Shown: positions 35,308 to 44,371 of the stretch, piece after piece
Position numbering within the stretch: position 1 is the first letter of the stretch
How the letters are laid out: every line of letters begins with the position of its first letter
Assembly (NCBI RefSeq): GCF_020873915.1
Contig: NZ_JAHWGP010000037.1
Span: 19,450 to 83,449 of the forward strand
Direction of reading: 5' to 3'
Source of the DNA: Streptomyces sp. DH5
GTDB lineage: Bacteria; Actinomycetota; Actinomycetes; Streptomycetales; Streptomycetaceae
Length of the DNA: 64,000 bases
Position numbers and translations under genes: made by a program
Notes under the pieces: model-generated
Database searches by the model: none
What the model was told of the DNA's origin: nothing
Seen by the model: the letters and a program-made list of their open reading frames with translations, nothing else

Positions 35308-35439
35308 GTGCCCTGCGCCGCTTGAGCCGGTGGACGGCGGCCGTGGTCGTGTGCTCGAACGACCGGACCGGAGCGGTGCTCCCGCGGTGGCCGTGGTGGT
35401 GACGGAGGGGCGGCCGGCGGTCAGCGCCAGCGGGTGCCC

Positions 35440-35453
35440 GGGACCACCGGCCC
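35440..35453. promoter_or_regulatory. GGGACCACCGGCCC motif upstream of the HPF-like gene
   Basis: One of four GGGMCNNNCGGCCC copies in the dormancy island, about 90 bases before the gene at 35543. It resembles DosR/OsdR-type sites. Confidence 0.45.
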
Positions 35454-35542
35454 GGTCCGGGGGCCGGGCGGCCCCTGCCCGCGGCCGGTGTGCCCCGGCA
35501 GCCTGGTTCCGCTGCCGGAACCGTTCACGAGGAGTGGGGCAC

Positions 35543-35872
35543 ATGACGTCCGAGGGCATCCGCGCGGGGGAACTCGCCCCCGCCGTACGGGTACGGGCGG
35601 ACGGCGCGGTCGACGAGGCGTCACTCGCCCACGTGCGGGAGCAGGTCGGCGCGGTGCTGGGCCGGCCGGGACTCCCGCCCGTCAGTGGCGAGGTCCGCGT
35701 CACCAGGGCCGGGACCACCCAGCTCGCGCGCCCGTGGTTCGCCGGGGCCGAGATCCAGGTGGGCGACGACCTCGTCGTCGTGCACGCCCGTGAGGCGAGC
35801 GCCCTGGCCCTCGCCGACCGGCTGCGGGACCGGCTGCGCAGCCGTACGGACCGTGCGGCGCGCACCCGCTGA
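35543..35872 (+). CDS. HPF/RaiA-like ribosome-associated protein
   Basis: A 109-aa protein starting at the ATG 35543 behind GAGGAGTGGGGC. The alternating pattern (VRVRADGAVDEASLAHVREQ, SGEVRVTRAGTT, FAGAEIQVGDDLVVVHARE, ALALADRLRDRLRSR) fits a short HPF/RaiA alpha-beta domain with the usual final helix. HPF proteins inactivate ribosomes in stasis. Sequence support is moderate; the setting among universal-stress and DUF1876 genes, a typical hypoxia/dormancy set, supports it. Confidence 0.6.
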   Translation: MTSEGIRAGELAPAVRVRADGAVDEASLAHVREQVGAVLGRPGLPPVSGEVRVTRAGTTQLARPWFAGAEIQVGDDLVVVHAREASALALADRLRDRLRSRTDRAARTR

Positions 35873-36076
35873 AGGGCGGGTGGTCCGCGGCACCGGCCGG
35901 GCGCGGTTCATGGTGGTCGTCCCCCGGACAGCCGGACGCACCCGTCCGGTCACAAGCGGTTCGTCGCGGCACCGCGCACGGCCCGTTTACGACACTTGGT
36001 GACAAGCGGGGACGGGCCGCTTCACGGTGCGCTGTGATGACCCGGAACCACTGGCAGCGGGGCGGCTGGGGCGGAC

Positions 36077-38029
36077 ATGGACGACAGGACCGGCGGTACG
36101 GCCACGCGTGCGGACGCGGCACCCGGACCGGGCACGGGGGCGGTCGCCCCGCGGACCGGCGAGCCGGGCGCCGCCGAGGAGCGGTTCCGCGGATTACTGG
36201 AAGCGGCGCCGGACGCCATGGTCATCGTGGACGGCACCGGAACCATCCGACTCGTCAACGCCCAGACGGAGGCCCTGTTCGGCTACCGGCGCGAGGAACT
36301 CCTCGGCCAGTCCGTCGAACTGCTCGTCCCCCACCGCCTGCGCGGCCAACACACGCTGCACCGCGACGCGTACGCCGCCAACCGGCAGGTACGCCCGATG
36401 GGCGCCGGCGTCGACCTCCACGGGTTGCGCCGCGACGGCAGTGAGTTCCCCGTCGAGATCAGTCTCAGCCCGCTGGAGACCGCCGACGGGACGCTGGTCT
36501 CCGCGGCCGTCCGCGACGTGAGCGAGCGCAGGGCCGCCGAGGAACGCATCAGCGAACTGGCCGCCCTGGTGGAGTCCTCCCAGGACGCGATCCTCGCCAA
36601 GACGCTCGACGGGTACATCACCTACTGGAACACCGCCGCGCAGCGGCTGTACGGCTACACCGCCGCCGAGGTGGTGGGCCGCCACATCTCGCTGCTCGCC
36701 CCGCGCGACCACCAGGAGGAGATCGCCGCTCTCCTGGGCCGTCTGCGGCTCGGCGAGAAGGTCGAACACTTCGAGACGCTGCGCGTCACCAGGGCCGGGA
36801 AGCTGCTCGACGTCGACGTCACCATGTGGCCGAGGCGGTCGCCGGACGGCACGGTCATAGGCGCGTGCGCCATCGTGCGCGACATCAGCGACCGGAAACG
36901 GGCCGAGGCGGAGCTGAAGGCCCTGTACGAGCAGCAGCGCCACGTCGCTCTCACCCTGCAGCGGAGTCTGATGGGCACGCCGCCCGCCGTGCCGGGTCTG
37001 GTCACCGCCAGCCGCTACCGTCCCGCCACCCAGGGGGCCGGCGTGGGGGGCGACTGGTTCGACCTGATACCGCTCGGTGCGGGCCGGGTCGGCGTACTGA
37101 TCGGCGACGTGATGGGCCGTGGCCTGGAGGCGGCCGCCGTGATGGGACAACTGCGCTCGGCGGCGCACGCGTTGGCCAAGACGGGGATGCAGCCACGACG
37201 GTTGATGCAGGCCCTGGACGCGTGCGTGGCGGATCTGGACGTGCCCGACCAACTGGTCACCTGCTGTTACCTGGTGGTCGCCGCCGACGAGGCGGAGGTG
37301 ACGCTGTGCTCCGCCGGTCACCTGCCGGTCCTGGTCGCCGTGCCCGGTGCGGGGGCACAGCCGCTGACCGCACCCGTGAACGCGCCGCTCGGGGTGGGCG
37401 GCATCCTGTACGAGCAGGCCTCGGCGGCGGTGCCGCCGGGCGCGACCCTGGTGCTCTACACCGACGGTCTGATCGAGACGCCCGGCTGCGACATCGAGGA
37501 CAGCCTCGCCGCCCTCACCACCACTTGCGGCGCCCTGTTCACCGCCGGGCCGCCCGCACTGGACGTCGTGGCCGACCGCATCCTGTCCACCCTGCGGCCG
37601 GACGCCGAGGGACACGACGACGACGTCACGCTCCTGCTGGCACAGCTGCCCGCCGCGCCCCTGGCGTCCGCCACGACCACACTGCCCACCCGTGCCGAAT
37701 CGGTGCCCGAGGGCCGTGCGTTCCTCAGCAAGTCCCTGGCCGCCTGGGGCTGTCACGACAAGGCCCACGACGCGCGCCTCCTGGTGTCCGAACTCCTGAC
37801 CAACGCCGTGCGGCACGCACAGGGACCGGTCACCCTGCACGCGTGCCGCACGGCCGCCGAACTCACCGTCGAGGTGGGTGACGGCAGCCCGCTGCTCCCC
37901 GAACCCCGGCGTGCCGACGAGGACGAGGAGTCCGGCCGCGGACTCAATCTCGTCCGCGTGATCGCCGACAGTTGGGGCGTGCGCCCCACCGACGAGGGGA
38001 AGACCACGTGGTTCACGCTGCGGTTGTGA
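36077..38029 (+). CDS. PAS-PAS-SpoIIE phosphatase-HATPase regulator
   Basis: A 650-aa soluble signalling protein. PAS1 (about 34-150) begins ERFRGLLEAAPDAMVIVD and PAS2 (about 155-275) begins LVESSQDAILAKTLDGYI, both ending in the PAC-type DISDRKRAEAE element. The PP2C/SpoIIE domain (about 295-515) has the metal-binding VGGDWFDLIPLG and SAGHLPVLV. A C-terminal RsbW-like HATPase (about 530-650) has ELLTNAVRHAQ and SGRGLNLVRVIADSWG. Such proteins sense a small molecule or redox state through PAS and act on anti-anti-sigma factors through phosphatase and kinase activities, tuning general-stress sigma factors. Start chosen at ATG 36077. Confidence 0.93.
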   Translation: MDDRTGGTATRADAAPGPGTGAVAPRTGEPGAAEERFRGLLEAAPDAMVIVDGTGTIRLVNAQTEALFGYRREELLGQSVELLVPHRLRGQHTLHRDAYAANRQVRPMGAGVDLHGLRRDGSEFPVEISLSPLETADGTLVSAAVRDVSERRAAEERISELAALVESSQDAILAKTLDGYITYWNTAAQRLYGYTAAEVVGRHISLLAPRDHQEEIAALLGRLRLGEKVEHFETLRVTRAGKLLDVDVTMWPRRSPDGTVIGACAIVRDISDRKRAEAELKALYEQQRHVALTLQRSLMGTPPAVPGLVTASRYRPATQGAGVGGDWFDLIPLGAGRVGVLIGDVMGRGLEAAAVMGQLRSAAHALAKTGMQPRRLMQALDACVADLDVPDQLVTCCYLVVAADEAEVTLCSAGHLPVLVAVPGAGAQPLTAPVNAPLGVGGILYEQASAAVPPGATLVLYTDGLIETPGCDIEDSLAALTTTCGALFTAGPPALDVVADRILSTLRPDAEGHDDDVTLLLAQLPAAPLASATTTLPTRAESVPEGRAFLSKSLAAWGCHDKAHDARLLVSELLTNAVRHAQGPVTLHACRTAAELTVEVGDGSPLLPEPRRADEDEESGRGLNLVRVIADSWGVRPTDEGKTTWFTLRL

Positions 38030-38328
38030 CCGTCCGCGTCCCGGGGACGCCCGAACGGCGGATGCCCGGCGGCGGACGCGCCGGCGCCCCGGCCGCTGCC
38101 GCCGCGGGCCTGCGCCGGGACGGCAGACGGAACACTGGGGGCCGCTGCGGGTGGTCGTGGACTGTCATGGTGCTCGTTCCCTTCGGGAGAGCTGCGCCCG
38201 GTCCCTTCCGTTCTCGTCGCACTTTCGACCTCCCGCTCCCCCGGCCTCCACCGGAGAGGCCGACAGGCCCGGCTGTCCGTCCGAACGCCCCCTGTGCGCA
38301 ACGCCGTTCGGACATCGGTCACACGGCC

Positions 38329-38363
38329 GGGCCCAACGGCCCGCGGGCGGGGCCGTACGGCCC
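38329..38363. promoter_or_regulatory. Two GGGMCNNNCGGCCC motifs upstream of the cNMP-binding-like gene
   Basis: GGGCCCAACGGCCC (38329-38342) and GGGCCGTACGGCCC (38350-38363, itself a perfect palindrome) lie 21 bases apart, about 95-130 bases before the start at 38458. The rest of the 428-base gap from 38030 shows no gene. Confidence 0.5.
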
Positions 38364-38457
38364 GTGGTGCGCCGCGACGCCCGGGCCCACCCTGTGAGCG
38401 TGAAGTCCGTGCCGCCGTACGCCGGATGCGGCGGCGGGAGTGAAAGGAGCCCGCTCG

Positions 38458-38916
38458 ATGCCCTCCCTCACCAGCCTCACCACCGCCCTGCCCGCCGAAC
38501 ACCGCGAGCGGCTCATGCGGTACGCCCGTGAGGTCTCCTTCGACGCGGGGATCCGCCTGTTCGAGGAAGGCAGGCGCGCCGACCGGTTCTGGATCCTGCG
38601 GACCGGCACGGTCTGCCTCGACCTGCGTGTCCCGGGCCGCCGCGCCGCCGTGACCGAGTCGCTCGGCCACGGGGAGCTGGTCGGCTGGTCCTGGCACTGC
38701 CCGCCCCACCGGTGGCACCTGGGCGCCGAGACCACGAGCCCGGTGCGGGCCTGGGAGTTCGACGCGGAGCCGGTACGCGCGCTGTGCGCCGAGGACCCGG
38801 AGTTCGGGCGCGCTGTCGCCCTGTGGGTCGGGCAGGTGGTCGCGCACCGGTTGCGAGCCACGCGTGTCCGCCTGCTCGACCTCTACGCCCCCTACGGCAG
38901 CGGAAGCCCGCGATGA
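38458..38916 (+). CDS. Cyclic-nucleotide-binding-domain protein without HTH
   Basis: A 152-aa protein from the ATG at 38458 (GAAAGGAG upstream). It is a lone CRP-type jelly roll: RLMRYAREVSFDAGIRLFEEGRRADRFWILRTGTVCLDL, HGELVGWSWHC and the C-helix. Residues contacting cAMP in CRP (RxAxV) are not evident, so the ligand is uncertain. It lacks the C-terminal helix-turn-helix of Crp/Fnr proteins. Such stand-alone domains recur in actinobacterial dormancy islands beside universal stress proteins. Confidence 0.85.
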   Translation: MPSLTSLTTALPAEHRERLMRYAREVSFDAGIRLFEEGRRADRFWILRTGTVCLDLRVPGRRAAVTESLGHGELVGWSWHCPPHRWHLGAETTSPVRAWEFDAEPVRALCAEDPEFGRAVALWVGQVVAHRLRATRVRLLDLYAPYGSGSPR

Positions 38917-38964
38917 CCGTCGTCCGGCGCGGCGGCGCCGCCGTCCCGGGCGCCGCCGGGCGGT

Positions 38965-39864
38965 TCAGTCGTGGGGGACCACGGCCACGGGACAGTGGGC
39001 GTGGTGGAGGGCGGCGTGGGCGACGGGTCCCAGACGGGGCGCGAGTGCCCGGCGCTGCCGGCGCCGCCCGACGACCAGCAGGCCCGCCGTCCGCGCGGCG
39101 CCGACGACCGCCTTCGCCGGGCTCACCAGGCTGATGCCGTCGACCACCTCCACCCCCTGGAACGCCTCACGCCAGGGACGCAGCGCCCGGTCCAGTTCCG
39201 CCTTCGCGCTCCGCCCGGTCTCCTCGGCGACATCGTGGTCCACGCCCCACGGCACGTAGGCGTTCACCGGCAGGCCCCGGCCGTGCACGGCCCGCAGGGG
39301 GACCCCGCGCGCGGCGGCCGTGGCGAACGCGAAGCCGAGCAGGTCGTCGCACGGGCCGTGCAGCTTGAGCGCCACCACCACGTCGCCGCCCTCGTCCGGC
39401 GGGGCCGGCGGGGCGGCCACGTCCAGGAGGGCCCGGACCAGGACCACCGTCCGCTCGGCCCGGGCCGCGACGAACATGCTGACGTCTCCCAGGAAGAACC
39501 TCTCGACGGGGTCCGTCCGTTGCGAGCCGAGCACGGTCATCTCCGACTCCGCGGCGGCGTGCAGCAGTGCCTGCGGGGCTTCTTCCTCGACCAGGTCGCC
39601 GACGACGACGAGACCGGGATGGCGGGTACGGATCTCCGCGTGAGCGTTGCGCAGCATGCGCTTGGCCCAGTGGTCCTGGTCGGTGTCCGGGGGCCCCTCG
39701 GTGGGTTCCGGTCCGAGCACGGGCCACGCGTGCAGCAGGCGCAGCCCGAGGTCGCGGCGCTCGGCCTCGGCCGCGGCCCAGCGGGCGGCGGCGAGACTCT
39801 CGGGCGAGCCGTCGAGACCGACGGTGATCACTGGCTCCCGTCGGGGAGTACGGGCCACGGCCAT
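38965..39864 (-). CDS. Universal stress protein, two UspA domains
   Basis: A 299-aa tandem UspA protein from the ATG at 39864 (GAGGTGG upstream). Domain 1 (about 10-150) starts VITVGLDGSPESLAAARWA and ends near GDVSMFVAARAERTVVLVR. Domain 2 (about 158-299) starts DVVVALKLHGPCDDLLGFA and ends VAHAALHHAHCPVAVVPHD. The ATP-binding G-2x-G-9x-G(S/T) motif is only partly kept (VVGRRRQRRALAPRLGPVAHAAL). Similar to dormancy-regulon USPs of mycobacteria and streptomycetes. It is convergent with the cNMP-binding-like gene. Confidence 0.92.
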   Translation of the reverse strand: MAVARTPRREPVITVGLDGSPESLAAARWAAAEAERRDLGLRLLHAWPVLGPEPTEGPPDTDQDHWAKRMLRNAHAEIRTRHPGLVVVGDLVEEEAPQALLHAAAESEMTVLGSQRTDPVERFFLGDVSMFVAARAERTVVLVRALLDVAAPPAPPDEGGDVVVALKLHGPCDDLLGFAFATAAARGVPLRAVHGRGLPVNAYVPWGVDHDVAEETGRSAKAELDRALRPWREAFQGVEVVDGISLVSPAKAVVGAARTAGLLVVGRRRQRRALAPRLGPVAHAALHHAHCPVAVVPHD

Positions 39865-40028
39865 CCACCTCACTTCACGCACCGGCGCGGTCACGGAGTC
39901 ACCGGCCGGCGGAGCGGCGACTCCCAGAACATCGTCGCCCTCGCTCCCGCCTTCCGCACGCAGGCCGCCCGCCCGCCGGTGCGGCGGCGCACCGGCCGCC
40001 AGGTCGCCTCGCCCGCGCCGGTGCGCCG

Positions 40029-40526
40029 TCAGTCGCGCGTCAGCTCGCGGGCGATGCCCGCGGCCCACTCCTCGATCCGGCCGAAGTCACGGAAGTCGCC
40101 GCCCTTTCCGCCCCGCAGGATCATGCGGGCGACCCAGCCCCTGGCGCCCTCGCGCAGGCATCCGCCGAAGGTGACGTGGTCCCTGGCGTCGAGCCGGGCC
40201 TCCGCCTTGCTCACCCAGGGCACGGGCGGGATGTCCCGCTCCGACGCGGAGGGGTCGAGCGGTCCGCTGCTGAACAGCCACAGGGGGCGGCCCGCCAGGT
40301 CCCCGCCGCGGCGGCGGACGAAGCGGCGTGCGTCCCGGTGCCAGTGACCGGCGTACAGTCCGCCGCCGACCACGACCGCGTCGTACGGCGCCGCGCTGCC
40401 GACGGATCCGGCGGCGCGCGCCTCGGCCGTGAGTCCCTCCCGGCGCAGCACTCCGGCGACGGTCTCAGCGATCTCCGCCGTCGATCCGTTCGTCGTCCCG
40501 TAGGCGACCAGCACGTTCTTCGGCAT
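40029..40526 (-). CDS. Flavodoxin-domain protein (HemG-like)
   Basis: A 165-aa protein with the FMN-phosphate loop [16 protein letters not shown] (about residues 9-24) and the conserved [21 protein letters not shown] and [12 protein letters not shown] strands. This short-chain class includes menaquinone-dependent protoporphyrinogen oxidase and flavodoxin-like redox proteins. FMN binding is expected. It lies in the dormancy island, 160 bases from the USP gene, where related proteins occur in S. coelicolor. Confidence 0.88.
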   Translation of the reverse strand: MPKNVLVAYGTTNGSTAEIAETVAGVLRREGLTAEARAAGSVGSAAPYDAVVVGGGLYAGHWHRDARRFVRRRGGDLAGRPLWLFSSGPLDPSASERDIPPVPWVSKAEARLDARDHVTFGGCLREGARGWVARMILRGGKGGDFRDFGRIEEWAAGIARELTRD

Positions 40527-40660
40527 GGCATCCGCCTCCTCTCACCGCCCCCGCAACCGGTGGGCGGCCACACGGCACGGCACCCGTCCGTTCGGCTCCA
40601 ACCGCCGCCGGGACGGGCCGGACGGATGGTCCGAGACGCGCGCGGAGCGGCGGAACGCGA

Positions 40661-40709
40661 CCGGCCCCCGGCCCCGTCCCACGGGGGGAGGACGGTGTCC
40701 GGGGGCCGG
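40661..40709. terminator. Hairpin in the 440-base gap before the DUF4389 gene
   Basis: An 11-bp perfect stem (40661-40671 with 40699-40709) around a 27-base loop. It may be a weak terminator or leader structure. The rest of the gap carries only the two motifs listed next. Confidence 0.4.
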
Positions 40710-40748
40710 CGCGGAAACACTGTATCGGGGGGAGGGGTGCTCGGCACA

Positions 40749-40762
40749 GGGACGACCGGCCC
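40749..40762. promoter_or_regulatory. GGGACGACCGGCCC motif in the flavodoxin / DUF4389 divergent region
   Basis: Fourth copy of the GGGMCNNNCGGCCC motif. A related perfect palindrome, GGGACCGGTCCC (40954-40965), abuts the DUF4389 start codon. Confidence 0.45.
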
Positions 40763-40966
40763 CTTGTCTGGCCCGCTCCGCCCATGCCCACGACCGGCGC
40801 ATCACGGATACTGGGGGCAGGCATCGGCTCGGACCGTGACCGACGCGTCCCGGTGCGTCGCCGAACGGCCGGCCCGGGCCCCGCCCCGGTCGCGCCGACA
40901 CACCGAACGACGACCACCCGCCGAGCCGCTCGTGATCGTCACCGGAGCCCGAAGGGACCGGTCCCC

Positions 40967-41653
40967 ATGAGCACGTACACCGAGCCCACCGCCATGCCGC
41001 CCCCCGCTGGGACGCCCCCGCCCCGTCCCGCGCTGCTGACCGCGGAGCTCGACGCACCGCTGTCCCGCTGGCTGTGGCTGGTCAAGTGGCTGCTCGCCCT
41101 CCCCCACTACGTCGTCCTGCTCTTCCTGTGGGTGGCGTTCGCGGGGGTGAGCGTGGTGGCCTTCTTCGCGATCCTCGTCACCGGCCGCTACCCGCGGCCC
41201 CTGTTCGACTTCAACGCCGGTGTGCTGCGGTGGAACTGGCGTGTGGCCTACTACGCGTACGGTGCGCTGGGCACCGACCGCTATCCGCCGTTCACGCTCG
41301 CCGACGTCCCCGGCTACCCGACGCGCTGGGAGCTGACGTACCCCGGTGAGCTGTCCCGCGGACTCGTCCTGGTGAAGTGGTGGCTCCTGGCCGTCCCGCA
41401 CTACCTGATCCTGGCGTTCTTCCTCGGCGGAACCCGCCCGGCCTGGTTCGCGGGTGGCCTCATCGGGCTGCTGGCCCTGTTCGCCGGGATCGCCCTGGCG
41501 TTCACCGGGCGCTACCCCCGCGGCCTGTTCGACCTGGTGATCGGGCTGAACCGCTGGGTGCTGCGGGTGGCCGCCTACGCGGCCCTGCTCACCGACGTGT
41601 ACCCGCCCTTCCGGCTGGACCAGGGCGGCCGGGAACCGGAGGCGTCGCCCTGA
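40967..41653 (+). CDS. DUF4389 membrane protein
   Basis: A 228-aa protein with two homologous halves, each a helix followed by the [31 protein letters not shown] signature: [19 protein letters not shown] (about 75-93) and [20 protein letters not shown] (about 180-200). The two copies point to an internal duplication. Helices near [18 protein letters not shown] and [18 protein letters not shown] are nearly identical. Function unknown. Confidence 0.88.
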   Translation: MSTYTEPTAMPPPAGTPPPRPALLTAELDAPLSRWLWLVKWLLALPHYVVLLFLWVAFAGVSVVAFFAILVTGRYPRPLFDFNAGVLRWNWRVAYYAYGALGTDRYPPFTLADVPGYPTRWELTYPGELSRGLVLVKWWLLAVPHYLILAFFLGGTRPAWFAGGLIGLLALFAGIALAFTGRYPRGLFDLVIGLNRWVLRVAAYAALLTDVYPPFRLDQGGREPEASP

Positions 41654-41732
41654 CCACGCCGTCGCTCCGGTCCCTGTCCCCCGGTGTGCCGCCGGACGCG
41701 GGGACTGGCGACCGCCGGGCCCCCGGTCCGTC

Positions 41733-42320
41733 TCACCGGCCGCGCAGGGCGGCGAGCGCGGCGTCCAGCGTGGCCGCGCGGGGACGGTTGTGGGGCAGCT
41801 TGCCGAGGAGCACGGCCATGCCGCAGGTGTCGGTGACGGCGGAGAAGACCAGGCCGGCCGCGATGCCCGCGGCGATCAGCTGGAAGGCCGGGTGCACGAG
41901 CAGACCGAGCGCGAGACCGAGGAGCACCACCGTTCCGGCGGTGAAGCGGACCTGGCGTTCCATGCTCCAGCCGGCCCGGGTGTCGCAGACAGCGGGGCGC
42001 TGCAGGTCCCGGCCCTCGGACGCCCACGAGCCGGTGCCACCGGCGAGCGTGGCGGCGGGGACGCCCTCACCGGCGAGGAGCGAGCAGGCCTTCTCGGAGC
42101 GGGAGCCGGAAGCGCACACGACGAGCAGGTCACCGCGCTCGGCGGCGTGCCGGATCTCCGGCAGGGCCCGGCGGACGTGGTCCAACGGGATGTTCACGGC
42201 GCCGGGCAGGTGCCCGGAGGCGTACTCGCCGGGCGTGCGCACGTCGATGACGGTGAACTCGTGGAGCCGGTCCCCGGCCTGGCCGGTGTCGAGGACGGTC
42301 GGGGCGAGCGGGCTGGTCAT
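41733..42320 (-). CDS. Rhodanese with C-terminal DUF2892 membrane domain
   Basis: A 195-aa fusion. Residues 10-110 are a rhodanese with catalytic Cys in [11 protein letters not shown] and the [17 protein letters not shown] signature. Residues 120-195 carry the DUF2892 pair of helices ([38 protein letters not shown]). It transfers sulfane sulphur, probably at the membrane face. It diverges from the CsoR-type gene across a CsoR-type operator. Confidence 0.92.
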   Translation of the reverse strand: MTSPLAPTVLDTGQAGDRLHEFTVIDVRTPGEYASGHLPGAVNIPLDHVRRALPEIRHAAERGDLLVVCASGSRSEKACSLLAGEGVPAATLAGGTGSWASEGRDLQRPAVCDTRAGWSMERQVRFTAGTVVLLGLALGLLVHPAFQLIAAGIAAGLVFSAVTDTCGMAVLLGKLPHNRPRAATLDAALAALRGR

Positions 42321-42339
42321 GGCGGTGGTGTGATCCTTC

Positions 42340-42376
42340 GTGTTCGCGGGGTACCGACGTGTTCGCGGGGTACCGA
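42340..42376. repeat. Two copies of an 18-bp direct repeat before the rhodanese gene
   Basis: GTGTTCGCGGGGTACCGA at 42340-42357 and 42359-42376, one base apart, between the rhodanese start and the CsoR-type operator. Confidence 0.85.
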
Positions 42377-42389
42377 ATCGCCACTACAG

Positions 42390-42403
42390 TACCCCTAGGG
42401 GTA
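42390..42403. promoter_or_regulatory. CsoR/CstR-type operator 1
   Basis: TACCCCTAGGGGTA, a perfect 14-bp palindrome of the form bound by CsoR-family repressors, 17 bases before the CsoR-like start. Confidence 0.75.
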
Positions 42404-42419
42404 TTGTGGGGCATGCGGA

Positions 42420-42827
42420 GTGGTCGTGGATCCGGGGCTCCAGGGCACGGACCCGAAGTCCGTGCCGAACCGGTTGCGGCGGGCGCGGGGACCGACCTCC
42501 GGGGTGACCCGGATGATCGAGGAGGGGTGCGACCGCGAGGACGTCATCACCCGGCTCGCGGCCGCCTCGCGCGCCCTCGACCGGAGGGGGTTCGCGATCA
42601 TCGCGACCGGCTTGCGGAAGGGCGTGGCGGACATCGAGTCCGGTCGCGCGCACGGCGAGGACGGTGTGCGGACGCGCGCCCGGCTGGAGAAGTCGTTCCT
42701 GCCCCCGGCCTTGGCGTACTGCCCGGGAACGTCGGTCAGCCTCGTGACGGGCGGTTCGCCGGCCGTCGGGCGGCGGCAGGGGTGCGGTGCGCTCCGCACC
42801 CTCATGCCGCCGCGTCGATCAGCATGA
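42420..42827 (+). CDS. CsoR/FrmR-family repressor with displaced sensing cysteines
   Basis: A 135-aa reading frame from GTG 42420. Its core ([56 protein letters not shown]) is clearly a DUF156 four-helix repressor. Canonical CsoR/CstR proteins read EEGRDCEDV and GLQQCLADI; here the first Cys is moved two places toward the N-terminus (GCDRED) and the second is Gly. Copper- or persulfide-sensing residues are therefore missing from their positions. The C-terminus also runs past the normal end (near [11 protein letters not shown]) into a Pro/Arg-rich tail that overlaps the convergent TauE gene by 26 bases. Probably decaying or insensitive. Confidence 0.8.
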   Translation: MVVDPGLQGTDPKSVPNRLRRARGPTSGVTRMIEEGCDREDVITRLAAASRALDRRGFAIIATGLRKGVADIESGRAHGEDGVRTRARLEKSFLPPALAYCPGTSVSLVTGGSPAVGRRQGCGALRTLMPPRRSA

Positions 42828-43548
42828 ACCCGGCCACGGCCAGCAGCGCCACCGCGAAGGCCCGCTGGAGCGTGCGTCCCGACACCTTCGCGGCCAGCCG
42901 CTTCCCGTCCCACGCGCCGAGGATCGCCGCACCGGCGAAAGGGCCGACGGCGGTCCAGTCCAGCCCCTGGAGGGTGTCGGCGCGCAGCAGCAGGGCGGCC
43001 AGCGAGTTGACGGTGATGACCAGCAGGCTGGTGCCGACCGCGTCCCGCATGCGCAGACCGAGCACGTTCACCAGCGCCGGTACGGCGAGGAAGCCACCGC
43101 CGACCCCGAGGACACCGGTGACGCCGCCCAGCCCCGCCCCCGCCGCGGCCGCCCGGCCCGGCCGTACCGGCACGGAGGGGCCGGCGGGCGGTGGGGTGCG
43201 GAGCATGCGCCAGGCCGCGGCCGCGGCCAGTACCGCGAAGGCCGCCGTCAGGGCGGCGGCGGGCAGACGGCCCGCGACGGCGGCGCCGAGCATGGCCGGG
43301 CCGATGCCGGCCGCCGCGAAGAGCAGCCCGGTGCGCAGCCGGACGTGTCCGTCACGGGCGTGCGCCGACAGCGCGGCCAGTGAGGTGACGGCCACGACGA
43401 GCAGGCTCGCGGTGGTGGCGTCGACCGGTGAGAAGCCGAGCAGGTAGATCAGGGCGGGGACGGCCAGGACGCTGCCGCCGCCCCCGAGGGCACCGAGCGC
43501 GAGGCCGACCACGGCCCCGGCGGTCAGGGCGAGGACGAGGACGCTCAC
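42802..43548 (-). CDS. TauE/SafE-family sulfite/organosulfur exporter
   Basis: A 248-aa membrane protein from the GTG at 43548, which overlaps the rhodanese stop (GTGA). Seven to eight helices, with the duplicated family motif [21 protein letters not shown] (about residues 12-32) and [19 protein letters not shown] (about 150-168). It would export sulfite or thiosulfate formed during persulfide oxidation by the linked enzymes. Last gene of the rhodanese operon. Confidence 0.92.
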   Translation of the reverse strand: MSVLVLALTAGAVVGLALGALGGGGSVLAVPALIYLLGFSPVDATTASLLVVAVTSLAALSAHARDGHVRLRTGLLFAAAGIGPAMLGAAVAGRLPAAALTAAFAVLAAAAAWRMLRTPPPAGPSVPVRPGRAAAAGAGLGGVTGVLGVGGGFLAVPALVNVLGLRMRDAVGTSLLVITVNSLAALLLRADTLQGLDWTAVGPFAGAAILGAWDGKRLAAKVSGRTLQRAFAVALLAVAGFMLIDAAA

Positions 43549-43931
43549 GCGACGCTGCCGTTCCCGCCGTGTGCGTTCACCACCGGCAGTCCGCCGGCGG
43601 CCCACTCCTCCATGCCGCCGGTCACGTCCACGGCCTCGGCTCCGCGCGCCGCGAGGAGATCCGCGGCCCGCCGCGAGCGGTTGCCCGTGCGGCAGATCAC
43701 GACCAGGGGCCGTCCCTGCGCGCCGGGGGGCAGTCCCGCCCCGGTGGCGAGCGCGGACAGCGGCAGGTGCACGGCTCCCGGAGCGTGTCCCGCCTGCCAT
43801 TCCCAGGATTCCCGGACATCGAGGAGTACGGCGTCGGCCTGTCCGGTGGCCGCGGCGGCGTGCCCCGTGCGTGCGGCGGCCTCCTGGACGTTCACACGCC
43901 CCTGGGCGTCCCGGCTCGGTCGGAAGATCAT
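43545..43931 (-). CDS. Single-domain rhodanese
   Basis: A 128-aa sulfurtransferase with catalytic Cys in VVICRTGNRSRRAADLL and the WEWQAGHAPGAVHLPLSAL signature. Located between the MBL-rhodanese remnant and the TauE gene, under the two operators at 44339-44385. It would pass sulfane sulphur from persulfides to an acceptor. Confidence 0.93.
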   Translation of the reverse strand: MIFRPSRDAQGRVNVQEAAARTGHAAAATGQADAVLLDVRESWEWQAGHAPGAVHLPLSALATGAGLPPGAQGRPLVVICRTGNRSRRAADLLAARGAEAVDVTGGMEEWAAGGLPVVNAHGGNGSVA

Positions 43932-43977
43932 GTCGCTCTCTCGCTTCTGGTTTCTGAGGTGACTCCGTCGCCCCCGG

Positions 43978-44312
43978 TCAGCGGGTGCGGACGACGAGGC
44001 CCGCCCGCTCGGCCCCGGTGAAGGGGTCGTCCACCGCGCCGACGTCGCGGCCCGCGGCGTCCAGGTGGGACGCGGCGACGGCGGCGCGCAGGCCGCTGCC
44101 GCTGCCGCAGTGCGCCCACACCTGGCCGTCGGGAATCTCGTGGATGCGGTCGTGCAGGGTGTGGACCGGGATGTGGACCGAGCCGTCGACCGCCGCGGCG
44201 ATCACCCGGTCGATGTCCCGCGGCGGGTCGACCGCCACGGCCGTGCGCTCACCGCCTGCCAGGTGGCTGCGGTTGCGAGGCCCGGCACCACGATCGTGTC
44301 GACGAAGAACAC
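43978..44312 (-). pseudogene. MBL-fold persulfide dioxygenase-rhodanese, frameshifted and internally deleted
   Basis: The minus strand from GTG 44312 reads VFFVDTIVVPGL, the usual N-terminus of ETHE1-type MBL-rhodanese proteins (about 450 aa). Near 44276 one base appears to be missing: restoring it gives GLGNRSHLAGGERTAVAVDPP, and the frame without it runs on as an 86-aa frame. After DIDRVIAAA the sequence jumps directly to VDGSVHIPVHTLHD and the C-terminal rhodanese (VWAHCGSGSGLRAAVAASHLDAAG), so about 330 residues, including all metal-binding His of the dioxygenase, are gone. The gene cannot make a persulfide dioxygenase. Confidence 0.82.
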
Positions 44313-44338
44313 GCGGGTCTTCCTTTCCGTCGATCCGT

Positions 44339-44352
44339 TACCCCTAGGGGTA
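44339..44352. promoter_or_regulatory. CsoR/CstR-type operator 2
   Basis: TACCCCTAGGGGTA, identical to operator 1, 27 bases upstream of the MBL-rhodanese remnant. Confidence 0.75.
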
Positions 44353-44371
44353 TATTCGACGGTAGCATATT

